Positions 53,896 to 62,826 are shown, counted from the first letter of the stretch. The stretch is DNA of 64,000 nucleotides from Cystobacter ferrugineus (GCF_001887355.1 NZ_MPIN01000004.1:659733-723732); one strand, 5' to 3'. Notes: generated from the sequence alone by a model not told the origin. Program-made: numbers and translations.

Positions 53896-55353
53896 CTACA
53901 GCGCCTTCGAGCTGTCCGCGAGGGGAGGGGGCTGCGCGCGATCCGGCACGCTGCCCCCCACGTCCTGCTGGTAGTAGTCGTGCACCTGGTAGTGGCGGGC
54001 CATGAAGGCCATGGCTCCGGCGGCCAGGAGCGCGAGCCCCCCGTAGAAGAAGAACTGGCCCGCGCCGCTGAAGACGTTGAGCGCGGAGGCGATGGCCACC
54101 GCCACGTTGGCCAGCGTGGTGGTGAGCAGCCACAGGCTCTGGATGATGCCCTTCATCTCGCGCGGCGCCTGGGTGTAGGCGAACTCGAGCCCCGTGGTGG
54201 ACACGAGGATCTCCGCCAGCGTGAGCACCACGTAGGGCAGGAGCTGCCAGGAGATGTTGAGCACCGTGCCCTGGTCCATCACCACCTGGAAGTAGCCCGC
54301 GATGGCGTAGGAGAGCGCTCCCACCGCGAGCCCGATCGGCATGCGGCGCAAGGGCGTGAGCTCCCAGCCCGCCTTCTGGAAGGCGGGGTACACGACGCCC
54401 ACCAGCAGGGGGATGAGGATCATCACCAGGGCGGGGTTGACGAACTGCATCTGGCTGGGCTGGAAGGTGACGGGGCCCACATGGGGATCCATGGCGCGCG
54501 CCTGGATGACCCAGGTGGACGCCTTCTGGTCGAACAGCATCCAGAAGAAGGGGATGGTGGGCAGCAGCAGTCCGCTGACGCGCAGCACGGCCTTGGCGCC
54601 TTCCACGGCCTCGGCGGGGTGCTCGCGCGTGGCGCCGTCGAGCCAGTGGCCGCCCTGGCCCCGGTGGCGCAGCGCGGAGCCGACGACCTTGAGGAAGGAG
54701 TGGGGGTTGGGCCCGGTGGGGGGCACCACCACGTAGTACTTGCGGCCGCCCCAGAAGATGAGCGTGGCCAGGAACATCAACACGCCCGGGATGCCGAACG
54801 CCACCGCCGGCCCCAGGTGCTTGAGCGTCAGGGGAATGGTCAGCGAGGCGAAGAAGGAGCCGAAGTTGATGGTCCAGTAGAAGATGGCGAAGACCTTCTT
54901 CACCAGGTGCTTGTTCTCCGCGGTGAACTGATCGCCCACCATGGCGCTCACACACGGCTTGATGCCGCCGCTGCCCAGGGAGATGAGCACCAGGCCCGTG
55001 TAGAAGCCCGTGGCGTTGTTCTCGAAGATCGCCAGGCACGCGTGGCCCAGGCAGTACACCAGGCTCAGCCAGAGGATGACCTTGTACTTGCCGAACCAGC
55101 GATCCGCGAGATAGCCGCCCAGGAGCGGGCAGAAGTACACGCCCGCCATGAACAGGTGCATCAGGCTCTTGGCTTGAGCCGAGCGCGCGCCCTCGTCGGG
55201 CACGGCGTTGCGCAGCAGGTAGTCGATGAGGAACACCGTGAGGATGTTCCGCATCCCGTAGAAGCTGAAGCGCTCACAGGCCTCGTTGCCGATGATGTAG
55301 GGAATCTGAGGCGGGAATCGGTCCGAGGACGGAGCGCTGGGCGTGCGGGCCAT
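53896..55353 (-). CDS. POT-family proton-coupled peptide transporter
   Basis: 485 aa from ATG 55353 (an in-frame TTG at 55386 would add eleven residues). ExxER motif NEACERFSFYGMRNIL, GSGGIKPCVSAMVGDQF and FAIFYWTINFGSFFAS. A long loop with GGRKYYVVVPPTGPNPHSF distinguishes it from its neighbour; the closest style is eukaryote-like POTs found in Bacteroidetes/myxobacteria. It imports short peptides; specificity likely complements the neighbouring transporter. The two genes are not recent duplicates, being clearly different in sequence. Confidence 0.95.
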   Translation of the reverse strand: MARTPSAPSSDRFPPQIPYIIGNEACERFSFYGMRNILTVFLIDYLLRNAVPDEGARSAQAKSLMHLFMAGVYFCPLLGGYLADRWFGKYKVILWLSLVYCLGHACLAIFENNATGFYTGLVLISLGSGGIKPCVSAMVGDQFTAENKHLVKKVFAIFYWTINFGSFFASLTIPLTLKHLGPAVAFGIPGVLMFLATLIFWGGRKYYVVVPPTGPNPHSFLKVVGSALRHRGQGGHWLDGATREHPAEAVEGAKAVLRVSGLLLPTIPFFWMLFDQKASTWVIQARAMDPHVGPVTFQPSQMQFVNPALVMILIPLLVGVVYPAFQKAGWELTPLRRMPIGLAVGALSYAIAGYFQVVMDQGTVLNISWQLLPYVVLTLAEILVSTTGLEFAYTQAPREMKGIIQSLWLLTTTLANVAVAIASALNVFSGAGQFFFYGGLALLAAGAMAFMARHYQVHDYYQQDVGGSVPDRAQPPPLADSSKAL

Positions 55354-55428
55354 GGGCGGGGAGTGCCTTGCCGGTAGGGGGTCCAACCTCCCTGCCTACT
55401 CCACCGCCCACTCCGGCACAACCCGTGC

Positions 55429-56307
55429 TCAGGGCGCCAACGACAGACCGACGAAGGGCCCCGCGAACAGGTCGCGGTTGACGATGCCGTCCACCAACCC
55501 CTGATCATTGAGGTAGGTGGCGCGGTAGCCCGCCCGCAGCCGCAAGACGCTTCCCAGATCCACCCCCACGCCGGCATCCCCGCTGATCTGCACGTACGGC
55601 AGCGGCGTCCAGTGGGCGCTGGCCTCCAGCTTGAGGGGTCCCGCGACCTTCAGGCGGGCGCTCGTTCCCAGGCCCGGTCCGATCATGGTGATGTCCGGCG
55701 CGAACGCCGCGTCCAGGCCACCGGTCAACCGCCACTTCACCCGGTCGTTGTTGACCAGCAGGAAGCTCGGCCCGAGTGAGAACAGGGCGATGGAGTCACG
55801 CCCCATGCCTTCTTCCGCGGCCAGGTTGAACAGGTCCAACCTCGTCCCGAAGCCGAACCGCTGCCCGTCCACATTCAACCCCAGTCCCACCGAGTAGCCG
55901 TTCGCCACGGCGCCCGTGTCCACCTTCAGGTCGAGCGCGGCGGGCGGGGTCGACATCTCCTGCGCGGTAGGGGGAGGCGGCGGCGGACGCAGCCGACGCC
56001 ACGCCGCGCCGTACCCATAGTACCGGCCGTAGCTCGGCAGGCCGGCGCCCAGGAAGGGCCACGCCCAGGCCGGATCGAAGTAGTAGTAGCTGGCCCACGG
56101 GTACCCGTAATAGGCGTAATACCCCTGAGGATTGCCGTAGTAGTAGGGATTCCCTCCCCAGTATCCTCCCCCAGGCCGGGAGGGGCGGTCTCCTCCGGGA
56201 GGCGAGGACGGCGGAGGAGTCGAGCGCTTGCCGAAGCGCGCCTCGGCCTCGCCCGAGCCGAGTCCAACGGCCGCCACGGTCAGAACCAATCCTACTTGTT
56301 TCCACAT
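55429..56307 (-). CDS. outer-membrane beta-barrel protein with Tyr/Gly-rich linker
   Basis: 292 aa from ATG 56307 with GGAG upstream. Signal peptide WKQVGLVLTVAAVGLGSGEA, then a Pro/Gly/Tyr-rich stretch (~35-115, e.g. NPYYYGNPQGYYAYYGYPWA). The C-terminal ~170 residues alternate strands and turns (YSVGLGLNVDGQRFGFGTRL; LRLRAGYRATYLNDQG), ending FVGLSLAP rather than with an aromatic. Eight-strand barrel likely. Function unknown; probably structural or adhesive. Confidence 0.8.
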   Translation of the reverse strand: MWKQVGLVLTVAAVGLGSGEAEARFGKRSTPPPSSPPGGDRPSRPGGGYWGGNPYYYGNPQGYYAYYGYPWASYYYFDPAWAWPFLGAGLPSYGRYYGYGAAWRRLRPPPPPPTAQEMSTPPAALDLKVDTGAVANGYSVGLGLNVDGQRFGFGTRLDLFNLAAEEGMGRDSIALFSLGPSFLLVNNDRVKWRLTGGLDAAFAPDITMIGPGLGTSARLKVAGPLKLEASAHWTPLPYVQISGDAGVGVDLGSVLRLRAGYRATYLNDQGLVDGIVNRDLFAGPFVGLSLAP

Positions 56308-56366
56308 GGTCCCACTCCGGTATGAGGGGCATGTGCCGCACGGCCCCTCCCTTGACATGAAGATAA

Positions 56367-56389
56367 CAAGCGTGCGGCTGGCACGCTTG
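56367..56389. promoter_or_regulatory. perfect 9-bp inverted repeat upstream of the barrel-protein gene
   Basis: CAAGCGTGC-GGCTG-GCACGCTTG, 60 bp upstream of the start codon. High symmetry with a short loop fits either an operator or an RNA hairpin in the 5' leader. Confidence 0.35.
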
Positions 56390-56457
56390 GACCGAGCCCC
56401 TCCCGGAACGTAGGCGAAAGACCCGCTGGGGGCCTGACGTTCCGCCCCGGAGTTTAT

Positions 56458-57072
56458 TCACGGACTTTTTCGCGGGGCCGCCTGGACGTCCACGAACTTC
56501 GGCATGCGGGGTCCGCCGGACAGCACTTCCCCGTTGGGGACGGGCCTCCATGACCCGGGGCGTGGGGCGGCACGGGCAGGGCTCGCGGCGGAGAGCGGTC
56601 CGAGCCAGGCGCCGAGCGTCACTCGCGTGTCCAGGGGCCGCCCGCGGAGACGAGGGGGGCCGCGCGGCGCGTGGATGGGGTTTGCTCCGCCTCGACCATC
56701 GCACTGCTTGCTTTCGGGCAATTGGATCTCGGCGTATGTGATTCCGGCCACCCTGATGCCTGGGTGCTCGGATTGGATGCCAATCCACGACTGCCAGGGA
56801 TAAAGGGAAACCACATCCACGACGGGATGATAGGTTTCAACCCTGATGGAGAATGACGTGGGGCCAGTGGGCTCTCGCGAAAGCCCTTTCGGAAGTCGTG
56901 ATGTTGAATCCCGAGCAGCAGCGCCACATGCCCGGCGACTCGGCGTCCGCTCGCCTTGACCACCACAGTTCGTGAGCCTACAGTCGCCCTCGGCGATACC
57001 GCCCCCCGCGCGAACGGGCCGTGCGTTCGCGCGTTCCTCATCGCGATTCAATTGAGCGCGTTCTTCCATCAT
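56458..57072 (-). CDS. doubtful ORF, possibly decayed gene
   Basis: 204 codons open on the minus strand, starting 5 bp from the divergent ligase gene. The middle (FSIRVETYHPVVDVVSLYPW, then SWIGIQSEHPGIRVAGITYA) has a lower-GC, protein-like composition, and the end GPRMPKFVDVQAAPRKSP is plausible, but the first ~65 residues look like noise. It may be the C-terminal part of a broken gene. No family recognised. Confidence 0.3.
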   Translation of the reverse strand: MMEERAQLNRDEERANARPVRAGGGIAEGDCRLTNCGGQGERTPSRRACGAAARDSTSRLPKGLSREPTGPTSFSIRVETYHPVVDVVSLYPWQSWIGIQSEHPGIRVAGITYAEIQLPESKQCDGRGGANPIHAPRGPPRLRGRPLDTRVTLGAWLGPLSAASPARAAPRPGSWRPVPNGEVLSGGPRMPKFVDVQAAPRKSP

Positions 57073-57076
57073 TGAT

Positions 57077-58429
57077 ATGTCTAACTTGAAGGCACGACTC
57101 GAGCAATTCGGGTCCAGGCCCGCACTCGTCTTTCGCGGATCAACGATAAGTTATGCCGAGCTGTGTGAACGCGCCCACGCGTTCACGACGTTGCTGACGT
57201 CGGAAGGGATCGCTCCGGGCGAGTGCGTGGCACTTCGCGGAGATTTTTCCCCCAACACGGTGGCCCTCTTGATCGCGCTCGCTGACAACCGTGGCATCGC
57301 CGTTCCCCTCGGCAGATCGGCACGCGCGCAGCACGCCTCGTGGCTCGAGATCGCCCAGGTCACACGCCTCTTCGACTTCAACGAAGACGACACGTGGAGC
57401 CTGAGCCGAGTGCCGTGGCGGGGCGATGCGAATCCTCTCCTGTCGCAGCTGCGCTCCGCGGGGCGCGCGGGCATCGTCTTCTTCTCCTCCGGCACGAGTG
57501 GGACGCCCAAGGCCATGTTGCACGCGGTCGACCGGATCCTCGAGAAGTTCACGCGGCCACGAGAACCCCGCCGCACACTGAGCTTCCTGCTGCTCGATCA
57601 TGCCGGTGGAATCAACACGTTGTTCGGCATCCTCACCGGCGGCGGAACGTTGGTCGCTCCCGAGGGCCGCACTCCGGAGTCGATCTGCGCGCTGATTCAA
57701 GAACACCGCGTCGAGCTCCTGCCAACGACGCCCACGTTCTTGAACGTCATGCTGCTCGCCGAGGCGCACAAGCGCTACGATCTCTCGTCGCTCAGGCTGA
57801 TCACCTACGGCACCGAGCCCATGCCCGAGTCGACGCTCAAGGCGGTGCACCGCGCCCTGCCAGGTGTCCGCATCAAGCAGACCTACGGCCTGAGCGAGCT
57901 TGGCGCGCTCGCCACGCGCTCCGAAGCCGATGACTCGCTTTGGATCCAGATCGGCGGCGAGGGGTACGAAGCGAAGGTCGAAGGGGGCACGCTGCGCGTG
58001 CGCACGAAGATGGCGATGCTCGGCTATCTCAACGCGCCCTCGCCGTTCGACGCCGAGGGGTGGATGGATACGGGCGACGCGGTCGAGGTGCGCGGCGACT
58101 ACGTGCGCGTCCTCGGCAGGCAATCCGAGCTCATCAATGTCGGCGGCCAGAAGGTCTTTCCCCAGGAGGTCGAGAACGTCATCCTCGGCGTGCCCAACGT
58201 CAAGGACGTGCTCGTGCAGGGGCGGGCGAGCCCCGTCGTCGGACAGGTCGTCGTGGCGACGGTGCAGCTTGCCCAGCCCGAGCCGGCCGATGAGGTCCGC
58301 AAGCGGGTGCGCGAGTTCTGCAAGGACAAGCTGGATGCCTTCAAGATTCCCGCGATCGTGACGGTCACGGAGGGTGATCTCTCCAACGAGCGCATGAAGA
58401 AGGCGCGCACCAGGACGGCTCATGTCTGA
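57077..58429 (+). CDS. AMP-forming acyl/aryl adenylating enzyme
   Basis: 450 aa ANL-superfamily enzyme. Core motifs: FFSSGTSGTPKAMLH (A3 P-loop), TYGLSELGAL (A5), MDTGDAVEV (A7), GRQSELINVGGQKVFPQEVE (A8). The A10 region is NERMKKART, so the catalytic Lys lies in an atypical sequence. Shorter than acyl-CoA ligases (~520-550) because of a reduced N-terminal subdomain. No ribosome-binding site is evident before ATG 57077. It should activate a carboxylic acid as AMP ester for loading onto the carrier of the third operon gene. Substrate unknown. Confidence 0.92.
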   Translation: MSNLKARLEQFGSRPALVFRGSTISYAELCERAHAFTTLLTSEGIAPGECVALRGDFSPNTVALLIALADNRGIAVPLGRSARAQHASWLEIAQVTRLFDFNEDDTWSLSRVPWRGDANPLLSQLRSAGRAGIVFFSSGTSGTPKAMLHAVDRILEKFTRPREPRRTLSFLLLDHAGGINTLFGILTGGGTLVAPEGRTPESICALIQEHRVELLPTTPTFLNVMLLAEAHKRYDLSSLRLITYGTEPMPESTLKAVHRALPGVRIKQTYGLSELGALATRSEADDSLWIQIGGEGYEAKVEGGTLRVRTKMAMLGYLNAPSPFDAEGWMDTGDAVEVRGDYVRVLGRQSELINVGGQKVFPQEVENVILGVPNVKDVLVQGRASPVVGQVVVATVQLAQPEPADEVRKRVREFCKDKLDAFKIPAIVTVTEGDLSNERMKKARTRTAHV

Positions 58430-59156
58430 GAAAGCCCTCGTCATCGTGAGTGGTGGAAGCCGTGGACTGGGCGAGCATCTGGTGCGCGCGTTGCTCGCGG
58501 ACGGCCACACGGTCGCGACGTTCAGCCGTGGCAAGACGCCCTTCATCGACGGCTGCATGGCCGAGCACCCGGAGCGCTTCTATTGGGAGGAGTGCGACAT
58601 CACCGACGCGCCGAGGCTCGATCGCTTCGTCGCCGAGTGCACGCGCAGGTTCGGCCCGGTCGGCACGCTGATCAACAACGCGGCGTTCGCCACCGATGGG
58701 TTGTTTCTCTTCACGCGACGAAACGACATGCACAAGGCCCTCGCCGTGAACGTGGAAGCGGTCATGAACCTGACGCAGACGTGCCTGGCCGGCATGATTC
58801 GCGCGCGCAAGGGCATCATCATCAACGTCTCGTCCGTCTCCGCCGTGCGCGGCATCAAGGGGGTCGCGGCGTATGGGGCGACCAAGGCCGCCGTGGATGG
58901 CTTCACGCGCGGGCTCGCACGAGAGGTCGGCTCGCAAGGCATTCGCGTCAACTCGGTCGCGCTCGGCTATTTCGAGAGCGCGATGAGCACGGCGCTGCTC
59001 GATTCGGATCAAGTGAAGAAAATCGTCGAACGTACGCCGCTCAAGCGCGTCGGCCACATCGAGGAGATGGTCGGCGTGATTCGTTTCCTGATGTCCCCGG
59101 CCGCCGGGTTCATCACCGGGCAAACGCTCCTGGTCGATGGAGGACTGACATGCTGA
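58422..59156 (+). CDS. SDR-family oxidoreductase (FabG-like)
   Basis: 244 aa. NADPH-binding SGGSRGLGEHLVRALL (TGxxxGxG variant), NNAA in LINNAAFATDG, and catalytic Ser-Tyr-Lys in NVSSVSAVRGIKGVAAYGAT abbreviated, then K. C-terminal TGQTLLVDGGL is that of beta-ketoacyl-ACP reductases. Start overlaps the ligase stop by 8 bp and its end overlaps the carrier-reductase by 7 bp, so all three are translationally coupled. It may reduce the aldehyde/ketone intermediate on or after the carrier. Confidence 0.93.
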   Translation: MSEKALVIVSGGSRGLGEHLVRALLADGHTVATFSRGKTPFIDGCMAEHPERFYWEECDITDAPRLDRFVAECTRRFGPVGTLINNAAFATDGLFLFTRRNDMHKALAVNVEAVMNLTQTCLAGMIRARKGIIINVSSVSAVRGIKGVAAYGATKAAVDGFTRGLAREVGSQGIRVNSVALGYFESAMSTALLDSDQVKKIVERTPLKRVGHIEEMVGVIRFLMSPAAGFITGQTLLVDGGLTC

Positions 59157-60610
59157 AAATCAAAGACGTGGTCTGCAAGGCCATCAATGAAGTGCTCGCG
59201 GAAGATGGACGGAAGCTCGAATCGACCGCCGACGAGACGAAGCTGTCCATGCTCGGACTCGACTCCCTGTCCATGGCGCGGGTGATCGTCACCCTGGATG
59301 ACGAATGCGAGGTGGCCCCGTTCACCCAGGGCGGGGTCGACGTGACGAGCATCCGGACGCTCGGCGATCTCTACCGGGCCTACTCCCTCGCGCCGGTAGA
59401 GGGCGCGAAGGCTTCAACGTTCGTGGAGGCGGACGTGGTGCTCGCCGCGGACGTCGTCCCGTCCCCCGTCCGGGCCAGCGGTTCCAAAGAGATTCTCCTG
59501 ACGGGCGCTACGGGCTTCCTGGGCAGTCATCTGCTCGATGAACTTCTCAACCAGACAGACGCGGTCATCCACTGTCTCGTTCGCGCCGACGACGCCAACG
59601 CAGCCCTCACGCGCGTGGCGAAGAGCATGGAACGCCGCGGTCTGCCTCTCGGTGACCGACTACGTCGCGTCCGCGCCGTCGTGGGGGACGTCTCGCAGCC
59701 GCGCTTCGGACTCTCCACGAAGGAGTACGAGGAGCTCGCGTCACGGGTCGGGGTCGTCCACCACTGCGCGGCGTGGATCAACTTCCTCTATCCCTACGCG
59801 ACCCTCAAGCCGTCGAACGTCGTCGGCACCGAGGAAGCGCTCCGCTTCGCGTGCGCGGGCCGCACCAAGGAGTTCCACTACATCTCCACGCTCGGCGTCT
59901 TCTGCGGGCTGCAACACGCGAGGAGCACGGTGAGCGAGTCGACTCCGGTCGGACCCTGTGGGCCGATGGCGCTCGGCTACGAGGAGACCAAGTGGGTCGC
60001 GGAGCAGCTCGTCGTCGAAGCGCGTGGCCGCGGCCTGCCCGTCACCATCTACCGCACGCCCTTCCTGACGGGGCACTCCGCCACCGGTGCGTGGGACGCC
60101 ACGGATCTCTACCGCCTGATGCTCGAGGGCTGTATCCAGATGGGCGCCGCGCCGGACTGGGACCACGAGATGGCCGCCGTCCCCGTCGACTGCGTGAGCC
60201 GCGGCATCATCCGCCTGTCGCTCCAGGAGTCGTCCCTCGGGAAGATCTTCCACATGAGTCACTCCGCGCCGATCACCTGGAGCTACTTCGTCAAGCAACT
60301 CGACTCCCACGGCTATCCCCTCCGCCTCGTTCCCGTCGCGGAGTGGCTGCGGATGCTGTTCGGCGCGATCGATCGGCGGGAGCCCAACGCGCTCGCCCCC
60401 GTCCGCCCGCTCTTCACGCCGAACGCCGAGGACGGCAAGACGATCCTCGACCGCCTGGCTCGCGACCGCGTGGCGATCCTCGGTTGCGAGCAGACCCAGG
60501 CGGTCCTGGCCGCATCCGGCGTGAGCTGTCCCGCCTTCACGCCGGAACTGCTGGTGCGGTACGCGGCGCGCGCGGTGGGTGAGCCGGCGCGCCGCGCCGA
60601 CGCGGGCTAA
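59150..60610 (+). CDS. carrier protein-thioester reductase fusion (T-R didomain)
   Basis: 486 aa from ATG 59150. N-terminal acyl carrier domain (~1-80) with phosphopantetheine Ser39 in MLGLDSLSMARV. After a linker, a thioester reductase/extended SDR domain starts EILLTGATGFLGSHLL (~110), with catalytic Tyr-Lys in YEETKWVAEQL and structural FHYISTLGVFCG. Such R domains release a carrier-bound acyl as aldehyde or alcohol. Together with the adenylating enzyme it forms a split carboxylic acid reductase/NRPS-like unit. Its stop lies inside the 31-bp repeat. Confidence 0.92.
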   Translation: MLKIKDVVCKAINEVLAEDGRKLESTADETKLSMLGLDSLSMARVIVTLDDECEVAPFTQGGVDVTSIRTLGDLYRAYSLAPVEGAKASTFVEADVVLAADVVPSPVRASGSKEILLTGATGFLGSHLLDELLNQTDAVIHCLVRADDANAALTRVAKSMERRGLPLGDRLRRVRAVVGDVSQPRFGLSTKEYEELASRVGVVHHCAAWINFLYPYATLKPSNVVGTEEALRFACAGRTKEFHYISTLGVFCGLQHARSTVSESTPVGPCGPMALGYEETKWVAEQLVVEARGRGLPVTIYRTPFLTGHSATGAWDATDLYRLMLEGCIQMGAAPDWDHEMAAVPVDCVSRGIIRLSLQESSLGKIFHMSHSAPITWSYFVKQLDSHGYPLRLVPVAEWLRMLFGAIDRREPNALAPVRPLFTPNAEDGKTILDRLARDRVAILGCEQTQAVLAASGVSCPAFTPELLVRYAARAVGEPARRADAG

Positions 60611-60637
60611 GCCACCCGGGGTAAGTCCTGTCAGAGG
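60607..60637 (+). repeat. left copy of 31-bp inverted repeat
   Basis: Starts CTAAGCCACCCGGGGTAAG and ends GTCAGAGG; matches the reverse complement of 63384-63414 with one mismatch (T for C). It contains the TAA of the carrier-reductase gene and the stop of the minus-strand fragment 60631-60930. Interpreted as one end of an inserted element or a recombination repeat. Confidence 0.8.
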
Positions 60638-60930
60638 GGCGTGCGGAGTGAGAGTGGCTGGAGCCGTCCGGTACGCTGCAGGCGATGCAGCATCCGGACG
60701 GCGTCCGGGTAGAAGGCTTCGCGCTGCTTGGTGAGCATCCGGCTGAAGGTGGTGTCATTCAGGTACTCCCAGTCGCCCTCAATCCAACTGAGGGTTTCGG
60801 ACGTGTACCTCGGCAGCCAGAAGGGGCGCACCCAGGGCGCTGCTTGCGCAAGGGCGGCTCGGGCGGCGAATTCCTGGCCAGGGCTGGCCTCATAAAGCCC
60901 GTGCTCGCGCCCTGATTCTCCTGGACCCAG
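60631..60930 (-). pseudogene. C-terminal gene fragment, family unrecognised
   Basis: About 100 codons of good coding character (FAARAALAQAAPWVRPFWLP; YTSETLSWIEGDWEYLNDTT; FYPDAVRMLHRLQRTGRL) ending at a stop inside the left inverted repeat. No start codon with ribosome site; upstream it runs into the end of the TOPRIM-like gene. Probably the tail of a larger protein truncated when the island formed. Confidence 0.45.
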
Positions 60931-60962
60931 GACACGAGCCGCGCGCCCTGCCCTCATCCCTC

Positions 60963-61658
60963 CTACAACGCCACCGCCACGATCTCGTTCGAAAACCGCT
61001 CTGCCTGCGAACACTGTTGGCGCACGATGGGCCATGCGGTGGTGATCTGGTTCTGGAGGGCGAGATACTCTCGCCTCGTCTTCCTGACGCGCTCGGCCTT
61101 GGGCAGCGCCCCAAGTCGGGCTTCGAGGTTCAAGTCGCACTCGATGCTGCCCAGCAGCTTGTGGCCAGCAGCGAGCACCGCGGATGCGAGCCACGCATCG
61201 ATCGCTTTCGATGGCACGCAAAGCACGGTCTTCGGTCCCGGCGCCGGCAAGCTCGCCCAGGCCAGCACGCGGCTTCTGATCTCGTTGACGCTCCCGTCAG
61301 GCGGAGGGCACGGGACGGCACATGGCAGCGGTGGCCAGTGACGCTCGCTTGCCAGCGTCACCATTTCGGGGCTCACGTCCCCGTAGGAGCATTCGGCGAC
61401 GTCCGCATCCGTGTGAATGACGAAGAGGTCGAACCCCGGCAAGGTTGGATCCTCCTCCAACCGGGCGTGGCCACGCGATGCAAACTCAAGGCACCAGCGC
61501 AGCACACCGCCCCAGCCAGTGCCCAGCTGGGGTCGGGTTGGCTCGGGCTGGAGCCGTGTCATGACGAACGGGCGCGGAAGCAGCGCTTTCAGCGCGGCCT
61601 CGACGACGATCGCGTCCGTGGGCCCCTCTGCAATCAGCGCCACGCGAAGATCAGACAT
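60963..61658 (-). CDS. TOPRIM/DUF4276-like protein paired with AAA ATPase
   Basis: 231 aa. N-terminal VALIAEGPTDAIVVEAAL has the TOPRIM Glu (E11) and FDLFVIHTDADVAE the D-x-D (about 79-81), which coordinate Mg in OLD-family nucleases and primases. The remainder (VLCVPSKAIDAWLASAVLAA) matches DUF4276-type proteins as I recall them. Start overlaps the ATPase stop by 8 bp. Expected to be a nuclease effector activated by the ATPase, in analogy to PARIS/OLD-type systems. Activity is inferred. Confidence 0.75.
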   Translation of the reverse strand: MSDLRVALIAEGPTDAIVVEAALKALLPRPFVMTRLQPEPTRPQLGTGWGGVLRWCLEFASRGHARLEEDPTLPGFDLFVIHTDADVAECSYGDVSPEMVTLASERHWPPLPCAVPCPPPDGSVNEIRSRVLAWASLPAPGPKTVLCVPSKAIDAWLASAVLAAGHKLLGSIECDLNLEARLGALPKAERVRKTRREYLALQNQITTAWPIVRQQCSQAERFSNEIVAVAL

Positions 61659-62826
61659 TGGGCACGGCTCCGAGGTGGCCCATCGCCCACAGCCGAGAGA
61701 GCGGATACTGCTCGTTCAGCTTCCGCAGCTCTGGCGTGACCTCGATGCGCCTGACGGTGGTGTGTCCCACGCTGTTGCGCTCCACCGCGAAGAGCCGGAC
61801 CTCGTCGTCGTCGAGTTTGAGCCCATCCAGCACGGTGGGGTTGTGTGCCGTGAAGAGGAGCTGCCGGTTGGGATCTCCCTGAGATAGCCAGCCGGCGAGA
61901 CGCTCGACCAAGCGCGTCACCAGCCGCGGGTTCAGTGCCGAGTCGAGATTGTCGATGGCGAAGACAGAGGGTGCTGACGGCGAGAGGCAGAGGACGGCAG
62001 CGAACAGCACGTAGAGCGCGCCCTCGCTCGCGTCATGGGCCGTGAGCGTGTTGCGCATGGAATTCATGAAGCGATCGGTGAACTTCAACACCTGCTGCGC
62101 GCGAGGGACCGTCGGCGAGAGCAGCGCGCCGGCGGTCTCGGTCGCGTTCACATCGCTCACCCAGTCGATGAGCCCCAGTACGTCGTCGAGGCGATCTTCG
62201 TCCACCGCTCGCTTCAAGGCCTCGAAGCCCTCGGCCAGCCCGCCACCCGCGAGTCCCACGGGCGCACGTGTCTGGGGGTCTTGGACCGTCGCGCGTAAAG
62301 CGGGTGTGTTGGGCGTGTAGATCGCGTACCCCTGCAGCGCCTTCAAGAGAAGTGACGCCGGATCGTCTGGTGGCAGCTCGACCCTCTTCAGCGCCGAGAG
62401 TCCTGCGGACTCGTCGAGAGTCTTCTTCTTGTCTGGCGGCGCACGGCTCACGATCGTCTTGTCTCCGGAGGAGAGAACCTCCGTCTTGAACGACCACGCC
62501 GGCTTCGGGTTCTTGAGCGGATTCAACAGTGACACGCGGAAGATCGCGCGGGGCGCGCCCAGCGCCTCCAGCGTGATGTGAGGGGGGATCTGGGAGTCGG
62601 CGAAAGAGGTCTTGAACAGGCGGGGCAGTCCCGCGCGCACGCCGCGGCGAATGATGGCCTCGTCATCCACACGGCCCGATGCCGCCGCGCCGAGGACGCC
62701 CACGGCTTCGAGGACGTTGCTCTTACCCACGCCGTTGGCGCCGATGAAGCAGTTCACACGCCCGAGCCAGACGGTCTGGTCGACGATGGACTTGAAGCCC
62801 TTGATGTGGATTCTGCGAAGTCTCAT
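61651..62826 (-). CDS. AAA/ABC-type ATPase (AAA_21, OLD-like)
   Basis: 391 aa. RIHIKGFKSI then Walker A GANGVGKSN (29-37) are the hallmark start of SMC/RecF/OLD-like ATPases. The signature region is DASEGALYVLFAAVLCL; Walker B reads SVFAIDNLDSALNPRL, where the usual catalytic Glu after Asp is Asn. LLFTAHNPTVLDGL is the H-loop (switch His). It is coupled to the TOPRIM-like gene and sits alone in an island bounded by inverted repeats. Likely sensor/regulator of a two-gene defence system. Confidence 0.88.
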   Translation of the reverse strand: MRLRRIHIKGFKSIVDQTVWLGRVNCFIGANGVGKSNVLEAVGVLGAAASGRVDDEAIIRRGVRAGLPRLFKTSFADSQIPPHITLEALGAPRAIFRVSLLNPLKNPKPAWSFKTEVLSSGDKTIVSRAPPDKKKTLDESAGLSALKRVELPPDDPASLLLKALQGYAIYTPNTPALRATVQDPQTRAPVGLAGGGLAEGFEALKRAVDEDRLDDVLGLIDWVSDVNATETAGALLSPTVPRAQQVLKFTDRFMNSMRNTLTAHDASEGALYVLFAAVLCLSPSAPSVFAIDNLDSALNPRLVTRLVERLAGWLSQGDPNRQLLFTAHNPTVLDGLKLDDDEVRLFAVERNSVGHTTVRRIEVTPELRKLNEQYPLSRLWAMGHLGAVPNV

